A DNA stretch of 17,972 nucleotides from CAZZCS01 sp964652645. Its GTDB lineage: Bacteria > Cloacimonadota > Cloacimonadia > Cloacimonadales > Cloacimonadaceae. Of the stretch, positions 8,388-15,548 are shown in pieces. A program made the translations under genes and the position numbers. The notes beneath the pieces were generated by a model. The model searched no databases. It saw nothing but the letters and a program-made list of their open reading frames with translations, and was not told the DNA's origin. Numbering within the stretch: position 1 is the first letter of the stretch; every line of letters begins with the position of its first letter. The stretch spans positions 1 to 17,972 of the forward strand of contig CAZZCS010000046.1 of the NCBI GenBank assembly GCA_964652645.1, given 5' to 3'.

Positions 8388-9562
8388 TTGCCACCTCCAA
8401 AAAGGGCTGTATGCAAGGCTTGAACGCAATCTACTACTTGCTCGCTGCGGATCAAAATCTCGATGGTCTGATCACTTTGATGAATCTGACGAGGTGAGAA
8501 TTGCTCTGTAATTGCCAGAGTTTTGGCCAGAAAACTGAGATCGAGGTTGATGCCGATGCCAACCAGATTGACAAAGCCCAAGCCCTCTTGCTTATCCTCC
8601 AGAGATACGGAGTTCTGTGCCAGAAGATGGCAGATCTCCTTGTCGTACTTGGATTCGATATACAGCTTTAGCAGTTCATCCTCTACCTGGTACTTGAAAA
8701 TCTCGTGGATCCAATTTTTGAGGACTTCGTGAGCATCACGTTTTATAACATAGCAATTTAGTTTATCTTTATGTGCAATCGCACTTACTTTTCTATCTTC
8801 CATAATCAATTCCTTGGGAGGATGGATTGTCCCCCTATTTAATACTGTAGTGCCTTCAGATCTATTGAAGGATGATTTGATCTGCACTACCAGATTGTAA
8901 CAATAGCCAAATTCTACCGCTCTGGGATGCAGTACTTTTGAACCGCTATAAGCCAGTGCCAGCATCTGGGCGTAATCTATCTGTTCAAATCTATCGGGAT
9001 GAGGAACAATTCTGGGGTCTGCTGTATAGACTCCGTCCACATCAGTATAGATCTCACAACGATCAGCATTGAGATAACATGCCAAAGCAACTGCCGTGGT
9101 ATCACTGCCTCCCCGACCCAGGGTAGTAATCTCTTTGGCTTTGCTAACCCCTTGAAAGCCAGCAACGATCACGATTTTGCCTTTATCAAGCTCTTCCCGG
9201 ATTCGGAAAGCAGATACCGAAAGAATGCGGGCATTGCCGTGCTTGTCGTCTGTTACAATTCCACTCTGTGAGCCAGTAAAGGAAATCGAAGAAAATCCAT
9301 TTTCCTGCAAACAGAGTGAGAGCAAGGACATTGTAATCCTCTCACCAGCGGTAAGCAGCATATCGAGCTCTCGTCTGGAGGGATGCTCCGAGATCTGGTA
9401 GGCCATATCGAAGAGCTGGTCTGTAGTCTTTCCCATGGCAGAGACTACGATTACAATCTTTTCACCTTCTTTATACTCAGCGGCTATCCGATCTGCTATG
9501 CCACGAATCAGATCGATGCTCTCGACAGATGAACCACCAAATTTTTTTACAATTACAGACAT
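8384..9562 (-). CDS. lysC: Aspartate kinase
   Basis: Phosphorylates aspartate to aspartyl phosphate, the first step towards lysine, threonine, methionine and, in Gram-negatives, diaminopimelate for the wall. The 392-aa product has KFGGSS at 7-12, VSAMGKTTD at 40-48, the GRGGSDTTA substrate/nucleotide loop at 149-157, TDVDGVYTADPR at 173-184 and the SGSKVLHPRA block at 206-215. No homoserine dehydrogenase domain follows, so it is monofunctional. Residues about 258-390 should hold the two ACT regulatory domains, but the first one (about 258-315) is divergent and lacks the usual Pro-Gly turn, so feedback control may differ from that of well-studied enzymes. The start has AGAGGAAG just upstream. 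It follows the GT9 gene by 14 bp and overlaps metG by 4 bp (ATGA). Confidence 0.95.
   Translation of the reverse strand: MSVIVKKFGGSSVESIDLIRGIADRIAAEYKEGEKIVIVVSAMGKTTDQLFDMAYQISEHPSRRELDMLLTAGERITMSLLSLCLQENGFSSISFTGSQSGIVTDDKHGNARILSVSAFRIREELDKGKIVIVAGFQGVSKAKEITTLGRGGSDTTAVALACYLNADRCEIYTDVDGVYTADPRIVPHPDRFEQIDYAQMLALAYSGSKVLHPRAVEFGYCYNLVVQIKSSFNRSEGTTVLNRGTIHPPKELIMEDRKVSAIAHKDKLNCYVIKRDAHEVLKNWIHEIFKYQVEDELLKLYIESKYDKEICHLLAQNSVSLEDKQEGLGFVNLVGIGINLDLSFLAKTLAITEQFSPRQIHQSDQTIEILIRSEQVVDCVQALHTALFGGGK
8393..8398 (-). promoter_or_regulatory. Shine-Dalgarno GGAGGT fixing the metG start
   Basis: Reading the minus strand, GGAGGT ends 5 nt before the ATG at 8387. It lies inside the last codons of lysC. 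The upstream in-frame ATG at 8429 would add 14 residues that do not resemble any MetRS N-terminus, so this site is the main reason for the shorter start. Confidence 0.85.
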
Positions 9563-9576
9563 CGACTTCCTCTATT

Positions 9577-10572
9577 TCACCTTTCCAGAGTCTTGCGGAT
9601 GATCCTGCAAAGCTCTTCAGGTTCAATCATTTTCATGCAGTTAAAATGCCCCCTTGGGCATCTGTTTCCCCCATGCAGACTACAGGGCTGACAGCTCAAA
9701 TCAGCCGCTAATACCACTGCCATCTCATTTTGGGGAGAGAATCCCAAGCGTGGGTGTGTTGCCCCAAAGATGGCGATCTGAGGCTTGGCCAGAGCTGCTC
9801 CAATGTGCATGGGGCCACTATCATTTGAAAGTAAGTAGTGGCAGCTATCAACGATGCTGATGATCTCTCCCAGACTGTATAGTCCACACAGGTTGTGACA
9901 ACGCTCGCCCACTTCGTCCATGATTGGTTTGGTGAGATACTTCTCCCCAGGGCTACCCAGTAGGACAAATTCGTATTGCTCGGGGCATTGCTTGATCAGT
10001 TTGATCCAGCTGGAGATAGGATACATCTTGGTCTGATGCGCAGCACCAGGAAACAGAGCTATCAAGAACTTTTTTCTGGCTCCTGCTTGAATCTGTTGAA
10101 AAATCTCCGGTAGCTCCACCTGAGGATAAATCCGCGGAATACGGTATCCTGCCTCTTTATCTTCACAACCCTCAAGTTGCTTGGAGAGGGACTGAAAATA
10201 TAGCTCTGATACGGGGGGGATGCTTTTTTTGCTGAGCCTGTTTACGATCAATCTCCTCAGTATATGCTTCTTCGTATATGCATATCTGGCATCTGCTTTG
10301 CAGATTTGAGAGATAAGCTTGCTGGCAAACTTGCCATGAAGATCGACCACAAAATCGAATCTTTCCCTTCTGAGGCGCCAGTGAAACGCCAGACTTTTCT
10401 CATAGTAGATTATCTTGTCACAGACCGCAAAAGCGGACACGACATCCTTGTATTGCTCCTTGATCAAAAAACTGATCTCACTGTGGGGGAAAGCTGCCCT
10501 CAGCGCTGCGCAAACAGGCTGGGCCAGCACAATATCACCCAATGAACTCAGACGTATTATCAGTATTTTCAT
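9577..10572 (-). CDS. Glycosyltransferase family 9 protein, ADP-heptose:LPS heptosyltransferase-like
   Basis: A 331-aa GT-B fold protein of the WaaC/WaaF type, expected on the cytoplasmic face of the inner membrane adding heptose or a related sugar to lipid A-core. Visible signatures are the N-terminal ILIIRLSSLGDIVLAQP (3-19), DLHGK at 77-81, LFPGAA at 173-178, the donor-binding SNDSGPMHIGAA at 249-260 and GATHPRLGFSP at 270-280. A cysteine cluster follows at C294, C297, C305 and C312 (CQPC, then CPRGHFNC), which is common near the C-terminus of this family. Acceptor and exact sugar cannot be told from sequence, so no gene symbol is given. The ATG directly follows the alaS TAA with no intervening base, and a GGA is the only Shine-Dalgarno hint, so translation is probably coupled to alaS. 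Its presence supports an outer membrane with an LPS-like core. Confidence 0.9.
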   Translation of the reverse strand: MKILIIRLSSLGDIVLAQPVCAALRAAFPHSEISFLIKEQYKDVVSAFAVCDKIIYYEKSLAFHWRLRRERFDFVVDLHGKFASKLISQICKADARYAYTKKHILRRLIVNRLSKKSIPPVSELYFQSLSKQLEGCEDKEAGYRIPRIYPQVELPEIFQQIQAGARKKFLIALFPGAAHQTKMYPISSWIKLIKQCPEQYEFVLLGSPGEKYLTKPIMDEVGERCHNLCGLYSLGEIISIVDSCHYLLSNDSGPMHIGAALAKPQIAIFGATHPRLGFSPQNEMAVVLAADLSCQPCSLHGGNRCPRGHFNCMKMIEPEELCRIIRKTLER

Positions 10573-13170
10573 TTATCCAAAGATGATATTGTAAACCTGA
10601 GCTTGAGCTTCTGGGAGAGCTGATATATTCTTTCCGCCTGCCATGGCTGAATCCGGACGTCCTCCACCTTTGCCATCCAAAAGTGCTGCTATTTTACCTA
10701 CCAGCTTACCAGCATGGAAACGATTTACCAAATCCGGAGTCACGACGCAGAGGATGGAGACCTTCTCTTCAATCAGACAAAAAATAAAGGCAATCATGTT
10801 ATTCTGCCTGGTCTTGATCATATCTCCCACTGCTCTCAAGGCGTTTACATCAGGAAGATCCAGGACTTGATTGAGGATCATGATTCCGTTATGCTCCTCG
10901 GCAAGGCTCAATATCTTCTCCATGCTACCCGAAAGCTCTTTCATTTTTTGGTCTGAGAGTTCCTGTTCCAGGCTATGGATATTGCCAATCATGGCATCGA
11001 GTCTTGACATTAGCTGTGCCTCTGGACAGGAAAGCTTGTGGGCTATCTCTTGTATCCTGTCCTCCATGCTGGAGATCCAATGTTCAGCAGCACGACCAGT
11101 GATGGCTTCGATTCTTCTTATCCCTGCAGCAGAAGAAGATTCAGACAGGATCTTGAAGAAGCCAATACTGCCAGTGGCGGAAACGTGAGTCCCTCCACAT
11201 AGCTCCTTGGAGAAGCCCTCGACGCCGACCACTCTCACATTATCTCCATACTTCTCACCAAAGAGGGCGATAGCGCCTTCTTCACGGGCAGTCGAGACGG
11301 GCATCAGCTTTGTCTGGACGGATCTATTGATTCGGATCTGCTCATTGACCAATGTTTCCACTGCCCTCATTTGCAGCTTGTCCATACCCTGTATATGAGT
11401 AAAATCAAACCTTAGATAATCTGGAGTAACCAGTGAACCCTTTTGTTGGATATGGTCGCCCAGGACACTCCTCAAGGCTTGATGCAGTAAGTGGGTAGCT
11501 GTGTGGTTGCGAGCAATATCAGCTCTTCTTGAGACATCTATCTGAGCTGTGATGGAGCTAGCTTCGATCACACCGGAGATCAGATTCCCGATGTGGATGA
11601 AGTTGTCCTCAATTTTCTTCACATGTGTGATCTCGATCTCGAGACCATCGGCTTTAAGAGTACCAGTATCTGCTACCTGACCACCAGATTCGGCATAGAA
11701 CGGAGTCTTATCAAGCTGCACTTTTATAGTACCATCTGCACACAGAGAGTATCTTTGGATCTTGCATATCGCAGAGTCGTGATCGTAACCGATAAACTCG
11801 GTGGGAGTGCTGGGTTCAAAGTCTATCCAATCCTCTTCAGTGAGATCTATGGCAAATTTGGAGGCAGAGCGAGCTCTTTCTCTTTGCTTCTCCATTTCCT
11901 TGTGAAAGCCTGTCAAATCTACTTCTATACCCCTTTCGGAGGCCATGATTTGGGTAAGATCCAGAGGGAAACCATAGGTATCATAGAGCATGAAAGCATC
12001 GGTACCGGGGAGCGCATTATCTTTTAACTGGCTCACCATCTGCTCAAAAATCTCCAGGCCTTTATCCAAAGTTTGATTAAAGCGTTCTTCCTCGGCTTTG
12101 ATCACCATCTTGATATAGGCACTTTTTCCATTTAACTCTACATAGTGATGTCCCATGACCTCGATGATAGTATCCACCAGATTCCACAGGAAGGGATCTC
12201 TAAAACCCAACAATCTGCCATTTCTGGCGGCACGTCTGAGTATCCTACGAATTACGTAGCCACGTCCTTCATTGGAAGGAAAGCCTCCATCTGCCAGGGC
12301 AAAGCAGAGAGTGCGAATGTGATCTGCTATCACTCTGTGCGAGACTCCATCTGTTTCTGTATAGGGCACGCCGGAAAGTTTTGCGATCTTGTGTAGAATA
12401 GGCTCGAAGAGGTCTGTATCATAATTGGAGTTTTTCCCCTGGATCACCTGACAGATGCGCTCCAGCCCTGCACCTGTATCCACAAAGCGATTTGGCAGGG
12501 GTAGAAGGAGACCGGTTTCGTCTCGGAAGTACTGGATAAAGACAAGATTCCACAGCTCAATATACCTGTGGCAATCTCCATTTACCTTGCAATCGTGCGT
12601 GGGATCATTTTGTTTGTCGCAAAAGCATAAACCCCGATCCAAGTGAATCTCGGAGCAGGGGCCACAGGGGCCACTTTCGCCCATTTCCCAAAAATTGTCT
12701 TTATCGCCATGATAGGTGATATGGCTGGGATCAATATCTGTGAGTTCTTTCCACAGGTCGAAAGCCTCTGTATCACTATCGTGCACGGTGGCATGAAGCC
12801 TGTCTTTGGGCAATTTCCATACTTCTGTCAGCAATTCCCAGGCCCAGCTGATAGCCTCTTTCTTGTAATAATCTCCGAAAGACCAGTTGCCCAACATCTC
12901 AAAGAAAGTGTGATGGTAGCCGTCTTTTCCCACCTCCTCGAGATCATTGTGTTTGCCCCCGGCTCGGATGCATTTCTGGCTGTTTACAGCTCTGGGGATC
13001 TCGGCTTGTTTGTGTCCCAGGAAGATGCCTTTGAATTGGTTCATCCCGGCATTGGTAAACAGCAGAGTGTTATCATCGATGGGGATGACCGGTGAAGAAG
13101 GTACTAAGCTATGACCTCTCTCGAGGAAAAAATCGATAAATTGCTGTCTGATTTCTTTACTGCTAATCAT
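10573..13170 (-). CDS. alaS: Alanyl-tRNA synthetase
   Basis: Full-length (865 aa) class II synthetase charging tRNA-Ala. The N-terminal catalytic domain is complete: FTNAGMNQFKGIFLG at 38-52, the HTFFEMLGNWSFGDYYK motif region at 87-103, GPCGPCSEIH at 167-176, and DTGAGLER with the downstream GRGYVIRRILRRAARNG at 302-318. The editing domain has the zinc and proofreading set HTATH (H556, H560) and CGGTH (C658, H662). The C-Ala/DHHA1 tail ends with GGGRPDSAMAGG at 835-846. A cysteine-rich stretch at 182-200 (C182, C184, C194, C200) sits where E. coli AlaRS has a Cys-poor loop. AGGAA lies about 9 nt before the ATG. The gene begins 9 bp after trxB and abuts the glycosyltransferase gene. Confidence 0.98.
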   Translation of the reverse strand: MISSKEIRQQFIDFFLERGHSLVPSSPVIPIDDNTLLFTNAGMNQFKGIFLGHKQAEIPRAVNSQKCIRAGGKHNDLEEVGKDGYHHTFFEMLGNWSFGDYYKKEAISWAWELLTEVWKLPKDRLHATVHDSDTEAFDLWKELTDIDPSHITYHGDKDNFWEMGESGPCGPCSEIHLDRGLCFCDKQNDPTHDCKVNGDCHRYIELWNLVFIQYFRDETGLLLPLPNRFVDTGAGLERICQVIQGKNSNYDTDLFEPILHKIAKLSGVPYTETDGVSHRVIADHIRTLCFALADGGFPSNEGRGYVIRRILRRAARNGRLLGFRDPFLWNLVDTIIEVMGHHYVELNGKSAYIKMVIKAEEERFNQTLDKGLEIFEQMVSQLKDNALPGTDAFMLYDTYGFPLDLTQIMASERGIEVDLTGFHKEMEKQRERARSASKFAIDLTEEDWIDFEPSTPTEFIGYDHDSAICKIQRYSLCADGTIKVQLDKTPFYAESGGQVADTGTLKADGLEIEITHVKKIEDNFIHIGNLISGVIEASSITAQIDVSRRADIARNHTATHLLHQALRSVLGDHIQQKGSLVTPDYLRFDFTHIQGMDKLQMRAVETLVNEQIRINRSVQTKLMPVSTAREEGAIALFGEKYGDNVRVVGVEGFSKELCGGTHVSATGSIGFFKILSESSSAAGIRRIEAITGRAAEHWISSMEDRIQEIAHKLSCPEAQLMSRLDAMIGNIHSLEQELSDQKMKELSGSMEKILSLAEEHNGIMILNQVLDLPDVNALRAVGDMIKTRQNNMIAFIFCLIEEKVSILCVVTPDLVNRFHAGKLVGKIAALLDGKGGGRPDSAMAGGKNISALPEAQAQVYNIIFG

Positions 13171-13179
13171 CGCTAATTC

Positions 13180-14112
13180 CTACTCATCAAAAGCTTCGGT
13201 ATGCTCGAGAATCCACTTCTCTGCAGACCAGGCTGCGATTGCACCATCACTGGTAGCGGTTACGACTTGTCTGAGAATCTTGGCCCGGATATCTCCAGCT
13301 GCATAAACGCCTGGAATGTTTGTCTGCATGTTGTCGTCGGTTAGGACAAAGCCAGCATTATCGAGCTCAATTCTGGATTCGAAGAGTGAATTGTTGGGCA
13401 GGATACCCACATAGATAAAGATCCCATCCACGGCCAAAACACTTACTTCTTTGGTTTTGCGATTGTAAAGCTCCAGCTCTTCCACAAATTTGCTGCCACG
13501 AATCTCCTGAACTACTGTATCCCAGATGAATTCTATCTTTTTGTTGTTCATGGCCCTTTCCTGGATGATGTGCTGAGCCCTGAGCTCGTCCCGGCGATGG
13601 ATGATGATCACTTTTTTGGCAAATCTGGTTAGAAACTGAGCTTCTTCCACGGCAGAATCTCCACCGCCAACCACGGCCACGATTTTGTCCCTGTAAAGAG
13701 CTCCATCGCAGGTGGCACAGTATGAGACGCCACGGCCTGTTAAGGCTTCTTCGCCTGGAACGTTCATCAATCGGGGTTTTGCTCCGGTGCAAATAATGGC
13801 AGATTTACTGCGGTAGGTTCCACTTTGAGTTTCAATGATTTTGCACAAACCTTCCATACCGATAGCTGTGATCTCATCATCGAAAAATTCAGCACCGAAA
13901 CGCTCGGCTTGTTTCCGCATCTTATCTGTGAGTTCAAAGCCTGAAATTGACTCCTCAAATCCTGGATAGTTTTCCACATCATTGGTAACATTTATCTGTC
14001 CACCTACCAGACCTTTCTCAAAAATAGCGGTTTTCAAACCACCTCTGGCAGCGTAAACGGCAGCACTCAATCCGGCAGGACCGGCTCCTATGATGATAAC
14101 GTCAAAACACAT
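13180..14112 (-). CDS. trxB: Thioredoxin reductase (NADPH-type)
   Basis: Low-molecular-weight flavoprotein that reduces thioredoxin. The 310-aa length is standard. Motifs in order: FAD-binding GAGPAG at 9-14, GGQI at 37-40, NYPGF at 48-52, the redox pair CATC (C132, C135), the second dinucleotide site GGGDSA at 149-154, NADPH-phosphate-binding HRR at 172-174 with R178, and the C-terminal FAD-binding GD plus RQVVTATSDGAIAA at 273-294. HRRDELRA argues for NADPH rather than ferredoxin or flavin use. It is the first gene of the minus-strand operon, with a short leader, a candidate promoter ending at 14136 and AAGG upstream of the ATG. Reduced thioredoxin would serve ribonucleotide reductase, peroxiredoxins and possibly Hsp33 encoded later in the operon. 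Confidence 0.97.
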   Translation of the reverse strand: MCFDVIIIGAGPAGLSAAVYAARGGLKTAIFEKGLVGGQINVTNDVENYPGFEESISGFELTDKMRKQAERFGAEFFDDEITAIGMEGLCKIIETQSGTYRSKSAIICTGAKPRLMNVPGEEALTGRGVSYCATCDGALYRDKIVAVVGGGDSAVEEAQFLTRFAKKVIIIHRRDELRAQHIIQERAMNNKKIEFIWDTVVQEIRGSKFVEELELYNRKTKEVSVLAVDGIFIYVGILPNNSLFESRIELDNAGFVLTDDNMQTNIPGVYAAGDIRAKILRQVVTATSDGAIAAWSAEKWILEHTEAFDE

Positions 14113-14135
14113 GGTCTATATACCTTCTTATCTGA

Positions 14136-14163
14136 ATTATACTGAGCTTCAAGTTTCTCGAAA
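14136..14163 (-). promoter_or_regulatory. Candidate promoter of the trxB operon
   Basis: On the minus strand a perfect TATAAT lies at 14141-14136, 23 bases before the trxB ATG. Sixteen bases upstream is TTTCGA (14163-14158), which matches only 3 of 6 consensus -35 positions. Transcription would start near 14129, leaving a leader of roughly 17 nt. It is the only convincing -10 box in any gap of the nine-gene block, supporting one transcript. Confidence 0.5.
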
Positions 14164-14173
14164 GTACCTATAT

Positions 14174-14200
14174 CGTCAAGTGAAATTAGCGGTTTGAATG
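14174..14200 (+). repeat. 27-bp imperfect direct repeat, copy 1
   Basis: This copy matches 14987-15013 at 23 of 27 positions, including an identical 5' CGTCAAG and an identical 3' CGGTTTGAATG. Weaker similarity (TCAG, then C and TC) continues for about 12 more bases in the same alignment. It lies upstream of the GNAT gene, between it and the trxB promoter. Read on the minus strand it contains CTTGACG, but no -10 box sits at the right distance, so it is not an obvious promoter element. Confidence 0.7.
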
Positions 14201-14403
14201 CACTCAGGCGTCGCTGTAGGCACAAGCGTTACTCTTTGAAAGCGCAGAAAATGGACTTGACTTGGACTGGCAAAGGGAGAACGAGGCATTTATCGGGATA
14301 TTTAGATATAGATTGTGTCGCGTGCGAGTCGAAGCATGCCCCCAAGGACCAAAGATAATGAAAAAAGTATTGCTCCGCTACCTGGGAATTAACAGAGGAA
14401 AAC

Positions 14404-14922
14404 ATGATAAAAGTAATACATGCAAGATCCGAAGATATTGCTTTGCTGCCAGAGATTGAGCTTGAGGCAGCAGCAAAAAGCAGCATTGAAGATCTTCCGA
14501 TCCATCTTCGAACTGTAGCCATGCCAATCCACAAACTCCATAAAGCTCACGAGCAAGGGTTGCTAATAGTAGCTATCGAAAATGGTGCTACGCCTGTAGG
14601 TTTCGCTGCTGCAGAAGTAATGGAACGCCATCTGCATATACTGGAGATGGATGTGTTGCCTCGTGTGCAGCGTCAGGGAATTGGATCATTGCTGCTGGAT
14701 AAGGTAACGGAACTAGCCATACTGCACAACCTGCAGTGGGTTTCTCTCACTACCTTCAGCCATCTGCCCTGGAATGCTCCCTGGTACGAAAAGAAGGGAT
14801 TTCGCAAGCTCGAGACCGATAGCTTGCCAGGTTTTCTCGCAAACATCCTCCTTGCAGAAAAGGAAATGGGCCTGAATCCCAATAATAGAGTAGCTATGCG
14901 CAAAGGCAGTCTCCCTCAATAG
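14404..14922 (+). CDS. GNAT-family N-acetyltransferase
   Basis: A 172-aa single-domain GCN5-related acetyltransferase, expected to move an acetyl group from acetyl-CoA to an amine on a small molecule or protein. The acetyl-CoA pyrophosphate loop is clear: VLPRVQRQGIGSLLL, with R-Q-G-I-G at 90-94, after beta-strand LHILEMDV. A later block, LTTFSHLPWNAPWYEKKGF at 115-133, is the strand and helix around the usual GNAT Tyr, and the PWNAPxYxxxGF form occurs in one bacterial GNAT subgroup. The substrate cannot be named. The start has AGAGG 7 nt upstream. The gene stands alone, divergent from trxB, and is bracketed by the two copies of a 27-bp repeat, so it may have arrived or moved separately from its neighbours. 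I found no strong promoter in its upstream region. Confidence 0.88.
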   Translation: MIKVIHARSEDIALLPEIELEAAAKSSIEDLPIHLRTVAMPIHKLHKAHEQGLLIVAIENGATPVGFAAAEVMERHLHILEMDVLPRVQRQGIGSLLLDKVTELAILHNLQWVSLTTFSHLPWNAPWYEKKGFRKLETDSLPGFLANILLAEKEMGLNPNNRVAMRKGSLPQ

Positions 14923-14986
14923 ATTATGGGTTTTGGCAGTATCGCAAAGGTTAATCCAATGCAGGGCAATCATATTGAATAGATCT

Positions 14987-15013
14987 CGTCAAGCGCGATT
15001 ATCGGTTTGAATG
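14987..15013 (+). repeat. 27-bp imperfect direct repeat, copy 2
   Basis: Second copy of the element at 14174-14200, in the same orientation and downstream of the GNAT gene; the four differences are at repeat positions 8, 10, 11 and 16. It is non-coding and lies 65 bp past the GNAT stop. It could be an interspersed intergenic repeat or a regulator site. Confidence 0.7.
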
Positions 15014-15061
15014 GTTTCAGACTTCATAGAATGCAACGGCGCTACTAAATCATCATGGATC

Positions 15062-15108
15062 CGGCTAAAAAAGCGGATTTGAAAAATCCGGTTGACGTTT
15101 TTGAGCCG
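15062..15108 (+). promoter_or_regulatory. Nested imperfect hairpin upstream of the ferredoxin gene
   Basis: An inner stem CGGATT/AATCCG (15074-15079 with 15085-15090, loop TGAAA) sits inside an outer helix. The outer helix pairs CGGCT (15062-15066) with AGCCG (15104-15108), then has one A/G mismatch, then pairs five A with five T (15068-15072 with 15098-15102). A 1 by 7 internal loop holding GTTGACG separates inner and outer stems. It may be the terminator for the GNAT transcript, a 5' leader structure, or an operator overlapping a -35 (TTGACG at 15092-15097). The T run lies within the stem, so it is not a textbook terminator. Confidence 0.5.
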
Positions 15109-15113
15109 TTATA

Positions 15114-15129
15114 TTAAAGAGTACTTTAA
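15114..15129 (+). promoter_or_regulatory. Short palindrome before the ferredoxin gene
   Basis: TTAAAG and CTTTAA (15114-15119, 15124-15129) flank AGTA, 23 bases before the ferredoxin ATG. It overlaps the AT-rich stretch where a -10 box would lie; TTGACG at 15092 with a 17-bp spacer gives only a poor TAAAGA at 15115-15120. It is a plausible operator half-site pair, but by base composition it could also be chance. Confidence 0.3.
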
Positions 15130-15152
15130 AAAAAACCACACAGGAGCAGGTT

Positions 15153-15539
15153 ATGAAAAAGTACCTAAAGACCTACCCCGAAGTTTGCATCGCATGTCAC
15201 ATGTGTGAGAGCGTATGTTCAAACTTGTACTTCAAAGAAGATACAGCAGAAAAATCTTGCATTGAGATCTCCGAGGAAGTCCAGGGTAACGCCATCAACG
15301 TATGTAATCAATGCCAGGCATGCGTCCAAGTATGCCCGACTCAGGCTCTCACAGTCAACCATCTAGGTGTCGTTATGCTCAATAAGAGCTTATGTATTGG
15401 CTGCTACATGTGCATCGGAGTTTGTCCCACAAATTCAATGCGTCGCTATGCTGGGGGCAATATCCCCTTCAAGTGTATTGCTTGTGGAGCATGTGCCAAA
15501 ACCTGCCCCGTCGAAGCCATCAAAATTGTTCAGGAATAA
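15153..15539 (+). CDS. Four-cluster [4Fe-4S] ferredoxin, AOR electron-transfer partner
   Basis: A 128-aa cytosolic polyferredoxin with 17 cysteines. Four CxxCxxCxxxC motifs are present: C12/15/18/22 (not followed by Pro), C51/54/57/61, C81/84/87/91 and C108/111/114/118, the last three each followed by Pro. C36 is extra. Four [4Fe-4S] clusters are expected, as in HycB/DmsB-type subunits and in AorA of Aromatoleum or the polyferredoxin beside Pyrococcus WOR5. No signal peptide is seen. The start has AGGAG 6 nt upstream. The stop lies 9 bp before the AOR start, so the two genes form an operon and the protein most likely carries electrons between the tungstopterin enzyme and a further carrier. 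It may be a tight subunit rather than a free ferredoxin; sequence alone does not decide this. Confidence 0.93.
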   Translation: MKKYLKTYPEVCIACHMCESVCSNLYFKEDTAEKSCIEISEEVQGNAINVCNQCQACVQVCPTQALTVNHLGVVMLNKSLCIGCYMCIGVCPTNSMRRYAGGNIPFKCIACGACAKTCPVEAIKIVQE

Positions 15540-15543
15540 GGAG
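15538..15543 (+). promoter_or_regulatory. Strong Shine-Dalgarno of the AOR gene
   Basis: AAGGAG overlaps the last two bases of the ferredoxin TAA stop and lies 5 nt before the AOR ATG. It supports the chosen start and high, coupled translation of both genes. Confidence 0.8.
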
Positions 15544-15548
15544 ATAAG

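Noticed and set aside
8388..8429. Upstream ATG of metG adding 14 residues
   Set aside because: The extra residues do not match MetRS, and a perfect GGAGGT serves the internal ATG, which also gives a standard ATGA overlap with lysC.
11593..12027. Plus-strand open frame of 144 codons within alaS (also 12643-13095, 150 codons)
   Set aside because: Both are antisense to conserved AlaRS sequence, lack a Shine-Dalgarno and do not look like proteins.
14201..14403. Promoter for the GNAT gene
   Set aside because: TTGACT near 14257 and GATAAT near 14354 exist, but neither has a partner element at 16-18 bp, so no promoter is called.
14262..14459. 65-codon plus-strand frame overlapping the GNAT start
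   Set aside because: It has no recognisable domain, the start has no good ribosome site, and it runs into the well-supported GNAT gene in another frame.
14174..15013. Insertion sequence or integron cassette carrying the GNAT gene
   Set aside because: There are direct repeats, but no terminal inverted repeats, transposase, integrase or attC-like fold that I can support.
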